Positions 1 through 9,414 of a DNA stretch of 64,000 nt are shown one piece after another. Both the position numbers and the translations under genes were made by a program. Numbering within the stretch: position 1 is the stretch's first letter; each line of letters begins with the position of its first letter. The stretch is from assembly GCF_013364155.1 (NCBI RefSeq), contig NZ_CP054916.1, positions 3,654,501 to 3,718,500 of the forward strand, given 5' to 3'. The notes under the pieces were generated by a model that was not told where the DNA came from, made no database searches, and saw only the letters and a list, made by a program, of their open reading frames with translations. The stretch comes from Streptomyces sp. NA02950 (GTDB taxonomy: Bacteria > Actinomycetota > Actinomycetes > Streptomycetales > Streptomycetaceae).

Positions 1-1
1 C

Positions 2-1255
2 GGTTCTCTGGTCTCGCTCGCGCTGGATCACGGAGATCTCTCCCTCGCTCACGAACTGTCGCTGTGGTACTTCCGAACGATGCTGGCCCGGCCCACCCAG
101 GAACTGCGACAAGGACAGCGTGAGGTCACCGTCGAGGTGAATGGCCGCTCGCTCAGCCACGCCGAACTCTTGGCCGCCCGGAGGACTGCGCAGTCCACGG
201 CCGAGCACGATGCCCTCGGCCGGGCCGTGACCGAGGCGAGCAGCAAGCTCGATCAGTACCGCATGCGGTGGCTGGAGCAGCATGCTCAGGCCGTCCATCG
301 GCTCGGATTCGTATCCCACGCACATCTGGTACGCGCGTTGCACCCGGACGCCGACCGGTGGGTGACTGACGCTGAGAGTTGGCTGGAGCGCACCCGCGAA
401 GACTTCCTTACCCGGTGGCGCCGTTGGCAGGATCAGGACAGCCTGGCGGCGCCACGCCTCTTGGACACCAGAATCGTCGCCGAGGGCGCAGGTACAATCG
501 ATGACCCCCTCGGCGTCGTCACCGCCACCGTGAAGGCATGGGGCCTGTCTGCGGCCCTGGACCGCATCACCGTCGACAGCGAGGCACGAGCCGGGAAGCT
601 CAGCTTCTCCTTCTGCTCCCCGGTGAATCCGCCCCACGATGTACGGGTGTCGGTCACTCCTGGCCGTTCGCTGCGCGATCTGCCCCCACTGCTGCATGAG
701 TTCGGCCACGCCCTGCATTTCACTTCTGGCGTGGAGCACGCCTGGGAGCTTTGGCGGATCCCGACTGCACTGACCGAGGCGGTCGGCTTCGCAGTGGAGC
801 ATGTCGTGCATCAGCCCCAATGGCAGCAACAGCATCTGGGCGCTTCGCTGGCTCCCGAGGCCGCTGACCGGCTGCGGTTCGGGCGGGAGGCTGTACGCCG
901 TCTGATCGCCACCAGCCTGTGCTACGAGATGGCGGTACATGACGGGCACCCTGCGCCCAGAGACCTGTACGAGCAGATGTTCGGCCGCGAGTTCGGCATC
1001 AGCGTCAGCGGCGCTGATGCATTCAATCGGCTCCAGGCATACCTGGAGGGGCAGCCCTGCTATCCGCTCGTGTACTACGAGGCCTATCGCCTGCGTGACC
1101 CGCTGTGGCAGTACTTGGAACAACAGGGAGGGCCTCAATGGTGGGCTTCCCCCTCGGCACACACCACCCTGGTGGACCTGTTCGCTGCCATCGGGCGTAC
1201 TGCACCGGCCGAATGGTCTTCTTCGGCCCTCGCACCCGCGATGTCAGATATGTGA
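2..1255 (+). CDS. M3-family zinc metallopeptidase, 5' end outside window
   Basis: The reading frame is open from base 2, so the gene starts upstream of the window; the first ATG (80) is probably internal. HEFGHALH, at about residues 206-213 counted from that ATG, is the HExxH zinc site, and a downstream EAVGF supplies a candidate third ligand. The layout (helical N-terminal half, late HExxH, helical C-terminus with a YYEAYRLRDPLW stretch) fits oligoendopeptidase/M3 peptidases, which cut short peptides in the cytoplasm; I see no signal peptide, but the true N-terminus is missing. The gene converges on the M1 aminopeptidase and the two overlap by 12 bases at their stops. The pairing of two zinc peptidases suggests peptide turnover, which is inference. 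Confidence 0.8.
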   Translation, partial: GSLVSLALDHGDLSLAHELSLWYFRTMLARPTQELRQGQREVTVEVNGRSLSHAELLAARRTAQSTAEHDALGRAVTEASSKLDQYRMRWLEQHAQAVHRLGFVSHAHLVRALHPDADRWVTDAESWLERTREDFLTRWRRWQDQDSLAAPRLLDTRIVAEGAGTIDDPLGVVTATVKAWGLSAALDRITVDSEARAGKLSFSFCSPVNPPHDVRVSVTPGRSLRDLPPLLHEFGHALHFTSGVEHAWELWRIPTALTEAVGFAVEHVVHQPQWQQQHLGASLAPEAADRLRFGREAVRRLIATSLCYEMAVHDGHPAPRDLYEQMFGREFGISVSGADAFNRLQAYLEGQPCYPLVYYEAYRLRDPLWQYLEQQGGPQWWASPSAHTTLVDLFAAIGRTAPAEWSSSALAPAMSDM

Positions 1256-3823
1256 ATCGGCCTGCTCGCGGTCCCGGCGCCGCAACGCGGCCGCTCTGCG
1301 GAATTCAGCATGGGCCTCGGTGACGATTCGATGCAGCGCGGGGGGAAGATCCGCCGCCAGCAGATGTTCCGCCCCTGACAGCACTGCCTCTTCCTCGCCC
1401 CACCAAGGGAAGAGCTGGCGGGAAAGCTGGCCCGCCAGTTCTGCAGGCCGCCGCTGCCACAGGGCCGGCATGTCGTCGAAATACCGGTGTGCAAACGGCC
1501 GCAACACCTCGTTCTGTCCCGGCGGAGCGAACCCTGTGGCGGCCGCGCGGGCGAGCGTCGCCGGCACGTCTTCGGCGAGCACGGCCAGCTCCCAGGCCGC
1601 CGCCTTGGCGCCTACTGCCGGGAACGAGGCGTATGCGCGCACCCGCCTCGCCTTCTCCGCGAGCGGCTCCCCTTCGTGTGCATCGGAGTCGATCTGTTCC
1701 AAGGTGGTGTTGCCGTGTGCGGCGAGCCCGGCAAGCAGCCGCCAGCGCAGATCCTCGTCCAGAGTGAGCCCGTTGGGTAGCGGTGTGCCCGCGCACCAAT
1801 CCCGCACGGTCGCCCGCAGATTGGGGTCGAGCCGGGCCTCCGCAAGCGACCGGCAGCAGATCAGCCGCTGATCGGGGGTGGAGCGTGCTCCTCGTACACC
1901 ATCCATCAGTGCTGCGGTGAACCGCGGCCATCCCTGTTCCTCGGCCCACTCCTGGCTGACGTAGGTGGTTAGCACAGTGCGAGCCTGACGCAGCACTCGC
2001 TGAAGGACTCCGGACTGCGACTCGCTGAGCATCCCGTTGACCACCATCTGCAGGAAGTCCCGGGCAGACAAGGAGGCGTCTTGCACCATGCTCCACACGC
2101 TCGCCCAGCACAGGGAACGCGCCAGAGGATCCCGCAGTTCAGACATGTGTGCGAGTAGCCCGTTCAGTGACCGAGAGTCCAGGTGCACCCGGCAGTAACC
2201 CAAGTCACCTTCGTTGGGCAGCACGATCATCCCGCATCGCTTGCCGACCAGTTCGGGCACCTCGGCGGCGTGGCCTGACAAATCCACTTCGGCGTAAGCC
2301 GTGCGGATCAGGGCACCACCTTCCCCGGTCCCGCCGTAGATTCCCACCGCGACCCGCTGCGGTCGGTGTGTGGGCGCCGGACCGGCTTGGAGCAGCCGAA
2401 AACGACTGAAGTGTCCCTCATTGTCGACCGCGAAGTCGGCACGTAGCAGGCCGGGTCCAGTCGTATGCAGCCAGCGGTCCACCCACTCGAGCACGTCGCG
2501 GTCGCAGGTCTCGGCCAGGCACACAAACAGGTCGGCTGAGGTTGCCGTGGCATAGCTGTGCCGGTGGAAGTAGCTCTTGAGTCCGGTGAGGAATGCCTCG
2601 ATGCCCGTGTACTCGACCAGTTGCCGGATCAGGGCGGCACCCTTGGCGTAGGTGATGTGGTCGAAGTTCGCCTGCACCTCCTCGATGTCCTCGACAGCGA
2701 AGATCACCGGGTGCGTCGATGGGAGTCCATCCTGTGCGTAAGCCCACGCCTTCTTCGTCGAGGCGAACAACGCCCAGGTGTCGGAGAACTGCCCCAGCTC
2801 GTTCTGAGCCCACAAGGCCGCCCAGGTGGCGAATGCCTCGTTGAGCCACAGATCGTCCCACCAGCGAAGCGTGACCAGGTTGCCGAACCACATGTGCGCG
2901 CTCTCGTGCAGCAACATCGCATTGCGACGCTGCACGGCGTTGCGTGTCGCCTGGGCGCCATGGAGGAAGTCATCGACGGCGGTGATGCAGCCGGCGTTCT
3001 CCATCGCCCCGGCCCCGAACTCCGGGACGAAACAAACGTCCAACTTGGAGAAAGGATAGGGCTGACCGAAGTTGGTCTCGAAGAAGCGGAGACCGTCCTT
3101 GATCTGGGCAAAGAGTCCCTTGGAGTCCAAACGCGGTGCCAGAGAACGCCGGCAGTACAGGCCCAGGGGCACGGCGCCGGAGCTGCTGGAGAAGGTTGCG
3201 TGCGCCTCCACGAACGGCCCTGCGAGCAGGGCGATGTGATAGGTGCTCAGTGGAACGGTGGGTTCGAAGACATACCGGACCGCTCCGGAAGGAAGTGTGG
3301 TCCGGGAGATTACGGGAGAGTTCGACAGCGCCTTCCAACCGCGCGGCACCGTCACCGACAGGTGGAAGGAGGCCTTGAGACCGGGCTGGTCGAAGCAGGC
3401 GAACGCCCGGCGCGCATGAGTCGTTTGGAAGTGGCTGTACACATAGCACTCGCCGTCGGCCGGGTCGGTGAAGCGGTGCAACCCCTGGCTTCGTCCCGCA
3501 TACGGGTAGACGGCCTCGACGGTGAGATCGTTTGTCTCGGCGAGTGGACCCAGACGAATCCCCTCGGCGAATCGATCAGCATCGGTCAGACGGCGCCCGT
3601 TGAGAACCGCCCCCATGACGTCCTGTGCAAGGCAGTCAATCCACGAGTGAGCTCCTGGCCTCCGGCAGGTAAACCTGATCGTGGAGCGGGTATGGAACAC
3701 CGGCGCCGATGTTGCTGTGTCTTGCAGATCCACTTCGATGTGGTAGGAGCTCACGCGAAGCAGTTCACTCCGCGACTCGACGTCCGTACGGATCAGCGGA
3801 GAACTGCTCAGACCATCCCCCAA
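1244..3823 (-). CDS. M1-family aminopeptidase N-like zinc peptidase
   Basis: The protein has the two M1 hallmarks: GAMENAG (exopeptidase motif) and HESAHMWFG followed 18 residues later by NEAF, the gluzincin HExxH-x18-E site. A long helical C-terminal domain follows, as in ERAP1/PepN-like enzymes of about 850 residues. It removes N-terminal residues from peptides, presumably in the cytoplasm. The start is uncertain. The frame runs up to an ATG at 3985, but that would overlap the divergent arsR gene; family alignment (VESRSELLRVSSYHIEVDL being the usual N-terminus) favours a start near TTG 3823 or CTG 3796. An AT-rich motif containing AAAATGAT lies between this gene and arsR. Confidence 0.85.
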   Translation of the reverse strand: MGDGLSSSPLIRTDVESRSELLRVSSYHIEVDLQDTATSAPVFHTRSTIRFTCRRPGAHSWIDCLAQDVMGAVLNGRRLTDADRFAEGIRLGPLAETNDLTVEAVYPYAGRSQGLHRFTDPADGECYVYSHFQTTHARRAFACFDQPGLKASFHLSVTVPRGWKALSNSPVISRTTLPSGAVRYVFEPTVPLSTYHIALLAGPFVEAHATFSSSSGAVPLGLYCRRSLAPRLDSKGLFAQIKDGLRFFETNFGQPYPFSKLDVCFVPEFGAGAMENAGCITAVDDFLHGAQATRNAVQRRNAMLLHESAHMWFGNLVTLRWWDDLWLNEAFATWAALWAQNELGQFSDTWALFASTKKAWAYAQDGLPSTHPVIFAVEDIEEVQANFDHITYAKGAALIRQLVEYTGIEAFLTGLKSYFHRHSYATATSADLFVCLAETCDRDVLEWVDRWLHTTGPGLLRADFAVDNEGHFSRFRLLQAGPAPTHRPQRVAVGIYGGTGEGGALIRTAYAEVDLSGHAAEVPELVGKRCGMIVLPNEGDLGYCRVHLDSRSLNGLLAHMSELRDPLARSLCWASVWSMVQDASLSARDFLQMVVNGMLSESQSGVLQRVLRQARTVLTTYVSQEWAEEQGWPRFTAALMDGVRGARSTPDQRLICCRSLAEARLDPNLRATVRDWCAGTPLPNGLTLDEDLRWRLLAGLAAHGNTTLEQIDSDAHEGEPLAEKARRVRAYASFPAVGAKAAAWELAVLAEDVPATLARAAATGFAPPGQNEVLRPFAHRYFDDMPALWQRRPAELAGQLSRQLFPWWGEEEAVLSGAEHLLAADLPPALHRIVTEAHAEFRRAAALRRRDREQADSHI

Positions 3824-3863
3824 AGCATTGCGGACCGCTGCTGCGCAATCAAGGTAAAGATGT

Positions 3864-3886
3864 TCTAAAATGATCTCTGACGAAAC
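3864..3886. promoter_or_regulatory. candidate metal-regulator site between pepN-like gene and arsR
   Basis: The AT-rich patch TAAAATGATCTCTGA lies between the divergent M1 peptidase and ArsR genes. It shares the AAAATGAT core of actinobacterial Zur boxes, but its right half-site is poor. It could equally be an ArsR operator or a plain promoter element. The neighbourhood (two zinc peptidases and a CobW-type metallochaperone) is why I mention it. Confidence 0.25.
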
Positions 3887-3927
3887 GCAGAAGTACTCTT
3901 GCTGGAACCTAGGGGCAGGGAGTGGCG

Positions 3928-4302
3928 ATGGACAAGAGCCAGATTTCGGCCATTGTGGCGGACGGGCACCGCGAGCCGTTGACACAGCTGCCGCTTTCCC
4001 TGGAGCGGGCGACCGAACTGGCGCAGTGCTACAAAGCCCTTGGTGACCCCGTCCGGCTGCGGCTGCTGTCCCTGATCGCCTCGCACCTCGACGGCGAGAT
4101 CTGTGTCTGCGACTTGGTGGGCGCCTTCGACCTGGCCCAGTCCACCATTAGCCACCACTTGAAGATCCTTCGCGATGCCGGATTGGTCGAATCGCAGCGC
4201 CGCGGCACCTGGGTCTACTACTGGATCAGCCCCACGGCGCGCGAGACCCTCGGACCGGTCCTGGGGCTGCCCCCGTATGAGGCTGGATCGGCGTCCCACT
4301 AG
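3928..4302 (+). CDS. arsR: ArsR/SmtB-family metalloregulator
   Basis: A 124-residue winged-helix repressor. ALGDPVRLRLLSLIASH is the usual N-terminal helix, ICVCDLVGAFD is the arsenic-type Cys-Val-Cys metal site on helix 3, and STISHHLKILRDAGLVESQRRGTWVYYW is the recognition helix and wing. ATG 3928 is preferred over GTG 3922 because GGGAG (3918-3922) is well spaced for it. It faces the M1 peptidase divergently and is followed by the CobW-like gene after a 417-base gap, so it may control either. The metal sensed cannot be read from sequence; the CVC motif fits As(III)/Sb(III), while the neighbours suggest zinc. Confidence 0.85.
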   Translation: MDKSQISAIVADGHREPLTQLPLSLERATELAQCYKALGDPVRLRLLSLIASHLDGEICVCDLVGAFDLAQSTISHHLKILRDAGLVESQRRGTWVYYWISPTARETLGPVLGLPPYEAGSASH

Positions 4303-4719
4303 GCGGCCGCCGTCGCTGAGCGTCACCGCAGGGACGAATTCGAGGTTTCCCTGAAGTTTCGAGCCGCCACTTCCCCTGCTTCGCGATCACGAGAAACACA
4401 GGGCCCTCTTGTTCAAGAAGATCACATACGCGACACCAGGGCGGACGCATTAATGTCCAACCGTAGATCGCTTCAAACCTCAGCGCCCAAACTTACTCAG
4501 AGGCACGTTTCCCTCGAAGTGCCTTCCTTGCCTTTTGCGACCAATTTCCGATATACGCCCGGGCTAATCACAGATTGTGATTGGCGAGTATTGGCCGGTT
4601 GACCCAACTTTTCAGATGGCATTACCGTCGGGGCGCTTCGCTATGACAACGGAGGCTGTGTGACGGGCTTCTCAGCCCCGCAACGTCGTTCTGACTGGTG
4701 CGCAACGGGAGGGCATGCA
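4303..4719. promoter_or_regulatory. 417-base intergenic region with dyad and promoter-like box
   Basis: No gene is visible. The stretch is AT-rich for this genome. It contains a perfect 7-3-7 inverted repeat (AATCACA gat TGTGATT, 4566-4582) followed by TTGACC at 4599-4604, a plausible -35 box without a convincing -10. A short hairpin AGGCAC/GTGCCT lies at 4501-4524. The dyad just upstream of the -35 box could be an operator for the CobW-like gene. Confidence 0.4.
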
Positions 4720-5811
4720 GTGATACGTTTCATCGCGCTGAGCGGATTCCTTGGTGCCGGCAAGACCACCACACTCATGGCGGCCGCACGCACCCTTGAG
4801 GAACAGGGTCGTCGTGTCGCCGTCATCACCAATGATCAAGGTGCCGACCTGGTCGACACCCAGCTCGCCCAGTCGCACGTGGACAGAGTTGGCGAGGTCA
4901 CCGGCGGCTGTTTCTGTTGTCGCTTTGAAGACCTTGTGAGCGTCGCGCGGACGCTGGTCGACGACGGAAACGTCGACACCCTCCTCGCCGAGTCGGTCGG
5001 CAGCTGCACGGATCTGCAAGCCACAGTCGTGAACCCCATGAAGCGGTACTACGGGGACGAGTTCACCGTGGCCCCGCTGACCACCGTCGTCGAACCGGAC
5101 CGGCACCGGGCACTCGCCACCGCTCTACGGCTCGAGGACACTGAATCGGACCTCTCCTATCTCTTCGGCAAGCAGCTGGAAGAGGCTGACGTCATCGCCT
5201 TGAACAAGATAGACACCCTGGTGCAAGCGGAGCGCCGAGAAATCACTGGCCGACTCGCCCAGCGTTATCCCCAGGCGAAAATAGTTGCGTACTCTGCGGC
5301 CACTGCCGAAGGGATTACGGACTTGGTGGACGCGTGGGGGAACGACACCGGGTCGGGCGCCGTGCTGGAGATCGACTACGATCGCTACGCCAACGCAGAG
5401 GCCCAACTCGCTTGGCTCAACCAGAGGTTCAGCAGCTCCAGCCCACAGGGATTCGTTCCCCAGACCTGGGCCACCGCCGCCCTGATGCACTTGTCGGCGC
5501 GAGCTGCTACCAAGGGCTGGACGATTGGACACGCCAAGGTGAGCGTGCGTTCTGGCACGGCGTTGACTAAGCTGAGCCTGATTTCCGCAGGGGCCGATCC
5601 GGTCGCCAACACCGCCCAGACGGAGCCCGTTCACAGCGCGGACATCCAGTTCAACGCCCGCGTGGTGTGCGACCCCACCGATCTGGACGCGGCCGTTCAG
5701 GATGCGGTTCGCGCGGCCGACGATGCCGCAGCCTGCATCAGTGTTCCGCTGGCAGCACCCACCGCCTTCCGCCCGGGGTACCCAGTACCCGTCCACCGTA
5801 TCCAGGCGTAG
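4720..5811 (+). CDS. CobW/COG0523-family GTPase, putative metallochaperone
   Basis: A G3E-family GTPase of 363 residues. It starts with SGFLGAGKTT (Walker A, residues 8-17), carries GGCFCC (Cys64, Cys66, Cys67), the CxCC metal-binding motif of COG0523 proteins, has NKID for guanine recognition, and ends with a CobW C-terminal domain. GTG 4720 is chosen over GTG 4660 because GGGAGGG lies 6 bases upstream and homologues begin at this point, although GTG 4660 also has a GGAGG. These proteins deliver Zn, Co or Fe to client enzymes. The nearby zinc peptidases could be clients; that is inference from position only. Confidence 0.85.
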   Translation: MIRFIALSGFLGAGKTTTLMAAARTLEEQGRRVAVITNDQGADLVDTQLAQSHVDRVGEVTGGCFCCRFEDLVSVARTLVDDGNVDTLLAESVGSCTDLQATVVNPMKRYYGDEFTVAPLTTVVEPDRHRALATALRLEDTESDLSYLFGKQLEEADVIALNKIDTLVQAERREITGRLAQRYPQAKIVAYSAATAEGITDLVDAWGNDTGSGAVLEIDYDRYANAEAQLAWLNQRFSSSSPQGFVPQTWATAALMHLSARAATKGWTIGHAKVSVRSGTALTKLSLISAGADPVANTAQTEPVHSADIQFNARVVCDPTDLDAAVQDAVRAADDAAACISVPLAAPTAFRPGYPVPVHRIQA

Positions 5812-5864
5812 TCCCGACGGCGCAGACCCCTCACACCGAGCCCGGCAGACCGGACACGGCACAC

Positions 5865-5933
5865 ACTGAGTGCCTTGGCATCGGGGCACTCGTCACAGCA
5901 GTGATCGGCTCTGCAATCGCAGCCGCACGACCT
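5865..5933 (+). pseudogene. remnant of an MIP channel N-terminus
   Basis: The peptide ECLGIGALVTAVIGSAIAA encoded here has the spacing of the first transmembrane helix of MIP channels (compare AELVGTAALVAVVVGSGIQA in the intact gene downstream). It lacks a start, and the frame beyond it is not MIP-like. It looks like decayed debris of a second channel gene or of an upstream duplication. The rest of 5812-6129 holds nothing else recognisable except the ribosome site for the next gene. Confidence 0.35.
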
Positions 5934-6129
5934 AGTGAACGGACACGGACCGCACCTGCCGGAGAACCCCGGCAGGCTACCGCCGGACTTGCAGCCCAGA
6001 TTGCTCGCTCCGGAGCCCGTGTCCGGAGGCGTTTCAGCCGGTGGTTAGCCCGGTCCAGGCGTAAGCAACGTCAAGCGGTCCTGTCCCTGACCCGACGCCG
6101 TCGCCATCCGCACGCACCGAGGAGTTCTG

Positions 6130-6918
6130 TTGACCGCCACCGAGCACGACAGAGCCGAGCAGTCCGCCATAGCCGCCGACGCGCCCGGCACCCAGCCGCA
6201 GTTCGTCCCGGGCGGCACTCCGCCGCAGACTCCTCCGTTGATAGCCAAGGCCGCAGCCGAACTGGTCGGCACGGCGGCGCTGGTGGCGGTGGTGGTCGGA
6301 TCCGGCATCCAGGCCACCGACCTGACCGAGGACGTAGGCCTGCAACTGCTGGCCAACTCCACGGCCACCGTCTTCGGCCTCGGCGTCCTGATCACCCTGT
6401 TCGGCCCGGTCTCCGGCGCACACTTCAATCCGGCTGTCACCCTGGCCGAATGGTGGACCGCACGCCGTGGCGGCCCCGGTGTCACTCTGCGCGAGGCAGC
6501 CATCTACGTCCCCGTCCAGATCGTCGGCGCGATCGCGGGCGCGATCCTGGCGGACGCGATGTTCGGCGAGCCCCTGGTCAAGTGGTCCACCCACGACCGC
6601 TCGGCGGGTCACCTCCTACTCGGCGAAGTCGTTGCCACCGCAGGTCTGATCCTGCTGATCTTCGGCCTGGCCCGTACCGGCCGGCTCCGCGTCGCCCCCG
6701 TCGCGGTCGCCTCTTACATCGGCGCGGCGTACTGGTTCACCTCGTCCACGTCCTTCGCCAACCCGGCGGTGACCATCGGCCGCGCCTTCACCGACACCTT
6801 CGCGGGCATCGCCCCCGGGCCGGTCCCGGCCTTCATCGCCATGCAACTCCTCGGCGCCCTGGCCGGGATGGCACTCGTGACCCTGATCTTCATGCCCGGC
6901 CGGAAAACCGCCGAGTGA
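6130..6918 (+). CDS. MIP/aquaglyceroporin-family channel
   Basis: A 262-residue inner-membrane channel with the two pore-lining NPA motifs: HFNPAVTL (NPA at 100-102) and FANPAVTIGRAF near 217, six predicted helices, and an unusually long polar N-terminus of about 38 residues. The start is TTG 6130, supported by GAGGAG at 6119-6124. MIP channels in actinomycete ars islands conduct As(III) or methylarsenite; an arsenite role here is inferred from its convergent position beside the trxB-arsC block. Plain glycerol or water transport is the alternative. Confidence 0.85.
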   Translation: MTATEHDRAEQSAIAADAPGTQPQFVPGGTPPQTPPLIAKAAAELVGTAALVAVVVGSGIQATDLTEDVGLQLLANSTATVFGLGVLITLFGPVSGAHFNPAVTLAEWWTARRGGPGVTLREAAIYVPVQIVGAIAGAILADAMFGEPLVKWSTHDRSAGHLLLGEVVATAGLILLIFGLARTGRLRVAPVAVASYIGAAYWFTSSTSFANPAVTIGRAFTDTFAGIAPGPVPAFIAMQLLGALAGMALVTLIFMPGRKTAE

Positions 6919-6970
6919 CCGCGTCACACGTGACCGCACCCCCGGAGTCCCGTTTCACTCACTTGGCCGT

Positions 6971-7918
<948 letters not shown>

Positions 7919-7923
7919 GGACG

Positions 7924-8343
7924 TCACGCTTCCTGCTTGGCGTCGATCTCGGCGATGAGGGCCTGGATGCGGGTGTTGATCTCGTCGCGGATGGGGCGGA
8001 CGGCCTCGACGCCCTTGCCCGCGGGGTCTTCCAGGGCCCAGTCGAGGTACTTCTTGCCGGGGAAGATCGGGCAGGCGTCGCCGCAGCCCATGGTGATGAC
8101 GTAGTCGGACGCCTGTAGGGCCTCGGTGGTAAGGATCTTGGGCTTGTGGTCGGCGATGTCGATGCCGACCTCGGCCATGGCCTCCACGGCGGCGGGGTTG
8201 ACCTGGTCGGCTGGGATGGATCCGGCGGAGCGGACCTCGATCCGGTCGCCCGCGAGGGCGGTGAGGAATCCGGCGGCCATCTGCGAGCGGCCCGCGTTGT
8301 GGACGCAGACGAACAGCACGGAGGCGAGCGGAGCGGCAGGCAT
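7924..8343 (-). CDS. arsC: arsenate reductase, LMW-phosphatase type
   Basis: A 139-residue protein whose [18 protein letters not shown] is the CX5R phosphatase-like loop; [18 protein letters not shown] carries the second Cys used in the disulfide relay. It reduces As(V) to As(III) for export, with electrons from thioredoxin or mycothiol. ATG 8343 is chosen because AAGGAAGA precedes it; an upstream GTG at 8376 would add 11 residues without a good site. The stop lies 5 bases from the trxB start, so the two were co-transcribed. Confidence 0.9.
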   Translation of the reverse strand: MPAAPLASVLFVCVHNAGRSQMAAGFLTALAGDRIEVRSAGSIPADQVNPAAVEAMAEVGIDIADHKPKILTTEALQASDYVITMGCGDACPIFPGKKYLDWALEDPAGKGVEAVRPIRDEINTRIQALIAEIDAKQEA

Positions 8344-8391
8344 GGGGTCTTCCTTCATCAAGCGGATCAACTGCACGGGGGCGTCGGTGGT

Positions 8392-9024
8392 TCAGGCGGG
8401 CAGGGAGGTCAGCAGGTCGGTGATGTGGGCGTCGATGTCGTCGCGGATCTGCCTCACGACGGCGATCGGGGCGCCGTCGGGGTCGGCGACGGGCCAGTCC
8501 AGGTAGCGGCGGCCCGGCACGACGGGGCAGGCGTCGCCGCAGCCCATGGTGATGACGATGTCGGCGGCCTGGACGACCTCGTCGGTCAGCGGCTTGGGGA
8601 ACGCGTCGGCCACATCCGCACCCCGCTCGGTGAGGACCTGCGCGATGTGCGGCTCCACCTCGGCGGCCGGATGCGTGCCCGCGGAGGAGACGGTCACCCG
8701 CCCGGCGGCCCGCTGCTGAAGGAGGGTGGCCGCGAGCTGGGAGCGGCCGGCGTTGTGGCTGCACACGAACAGCACCCGCACCAGCCCGGAGTCCGGCGCG
8801 CTGTGGACGTGCGCGAGGGCGTCGAGGCGTTCGGCGGCGAGGCGCTCGGCCAGGACGACCAAGTGCGTGGTGACCCGCGCGGTCTCGGCCAGGCGCCGGT
8901 AGGAGTCGGCGAGCAGGCCCTGCACGGTCTCGGCCGAGAAGTGGCCTGCGTGCCGGGTGGTGAGCCGGGCCGCGCTGGTGGCCAGACGGGGGTCGGGCAG
9001 AAGGGGCGGTGAGGAGGTGGACAT
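8392..9024 (-). CDS. arsenate reductase with N-terminal helical domain
   Basis: Residues 1-80 form a helical bundle ([32 protein letters not shown]) of the kind fused to actinobacterial ArsC proteins. Residues 84-210 repeat the LMW-phosphatase fold: [19 protein letters not shown] (CX5R) and [23 protein letters not shown]. Such three-helix-bundle fusions occur in Corynebacterium ArsC1-prime-type enzymes that may use mycothiol. It is the first gene of the minus-strand operon and shares a promoter region with the divergent arsR-acr3 pair. Two reductases in one operon may use different thiol partners; that is inference. Confidence 0.85.
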   Translation of the reverse strand: MSTSSPPLLPDPRLATSAARLTTRHAGHFSAETVQGLLADSYRRLAETARVTTHLVVLAERLAAERLDALAHVHSAPDSGLVRVLFVCSHNAGRSQLAATLLQQRAAGRVTVSSAGTHPAAEVEPHIAQVLTERGADVADAFPKPLTDEVVQAADIVITMGCGDACPVVPGRRYLDWPVADPDGAPIAVVRQIRDDIDAHITDLLTSLPA

Positions 9025-9065
9025 GGCGAGACCCTTCCGTCGGACCTATGGGTCAGCCCGGACTG

Positions 9066-9120
9066 GTATCAGTGTCGAGTGATGTGAGAGTATCAGCCCA
9101 TGCTGACGTCAGTCGACACT
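9066..9120. promoter_or_regulatory. divergent ars promoter/operator region
   Basis: The 75 bases between arsC-like and arsR contain a direct repeat GTATCAG (9066-9072 and 9090-9096, 24 bases apart) and half of a perfect inverted repeat, AGTGTCGA (9071-9078) with TCGACACT (9113-9120), the latter inside the arsR coding start. Either could be the ArsR operator controlling both directions. Confidence 0.45.
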
Positions 9121-9414
9121 GACCTGATCCGGGTGCTGGCCGACCCGCTCAGGCTCCAGATCGTGAACCTGCTGGCCCGCGAGACGCTGTGCACCACACA
9201 CCTGGTGGAGGAGACCGGCGCCCGCCAGACGAACCTGTCCAACCACCTGAAGGTGCTGCGGGATGCCGGGGTGGTGGAGACCGAGCCGTGTGGCCGGTAC
9301 GTCTACTACCGGCTCAGGCCCGACATCATCGAGTCCCTGGCAGACCAGTTCACCAAGCTCGCCGCGACCGCCCGCGCCACCGCCGCCGCCGAGACCAAGA
9401 GGGCCTGCCCGTGA
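9100..9414 (+). CDS. arsR: ArsR-family arsenical repressor
   Basis: A 104-residue ArsR protein: DLIRVLADPLRLQIVNLLARETLCTTHLVEETGARQTNLSNHLKVLRDAGVVETEPCGRYVYYRL. The helix 3 motif is TLCTTHL rather than CVC, so the As(III) site must be built from other cysteines (one in TLCT, one in EPCGR, one near the C-terminus), as in several actinobacterial ArsR subclasses. It overlaps acr3 as GTGA and should repress arsR-acr3 and probably the divergent arsC operon. Confidence 0.9.
   Translation: MLTSVDTDLIRVLADPLRLQIVNLLARETLCTTHLVEETGARQTNLSNHLKVLRDAGVVETEPCGRYVYYRLRPDIIESLADQFTKLAATARATAAAETKRACP

Noticed and set aside
2558..3868. Long plus-strand frame opposite the M1 aminopeptidase
   Set aside because: It is an antisense shadow produced by GC-rich third positions; the minus strand encodes the conserved M1 motifs.
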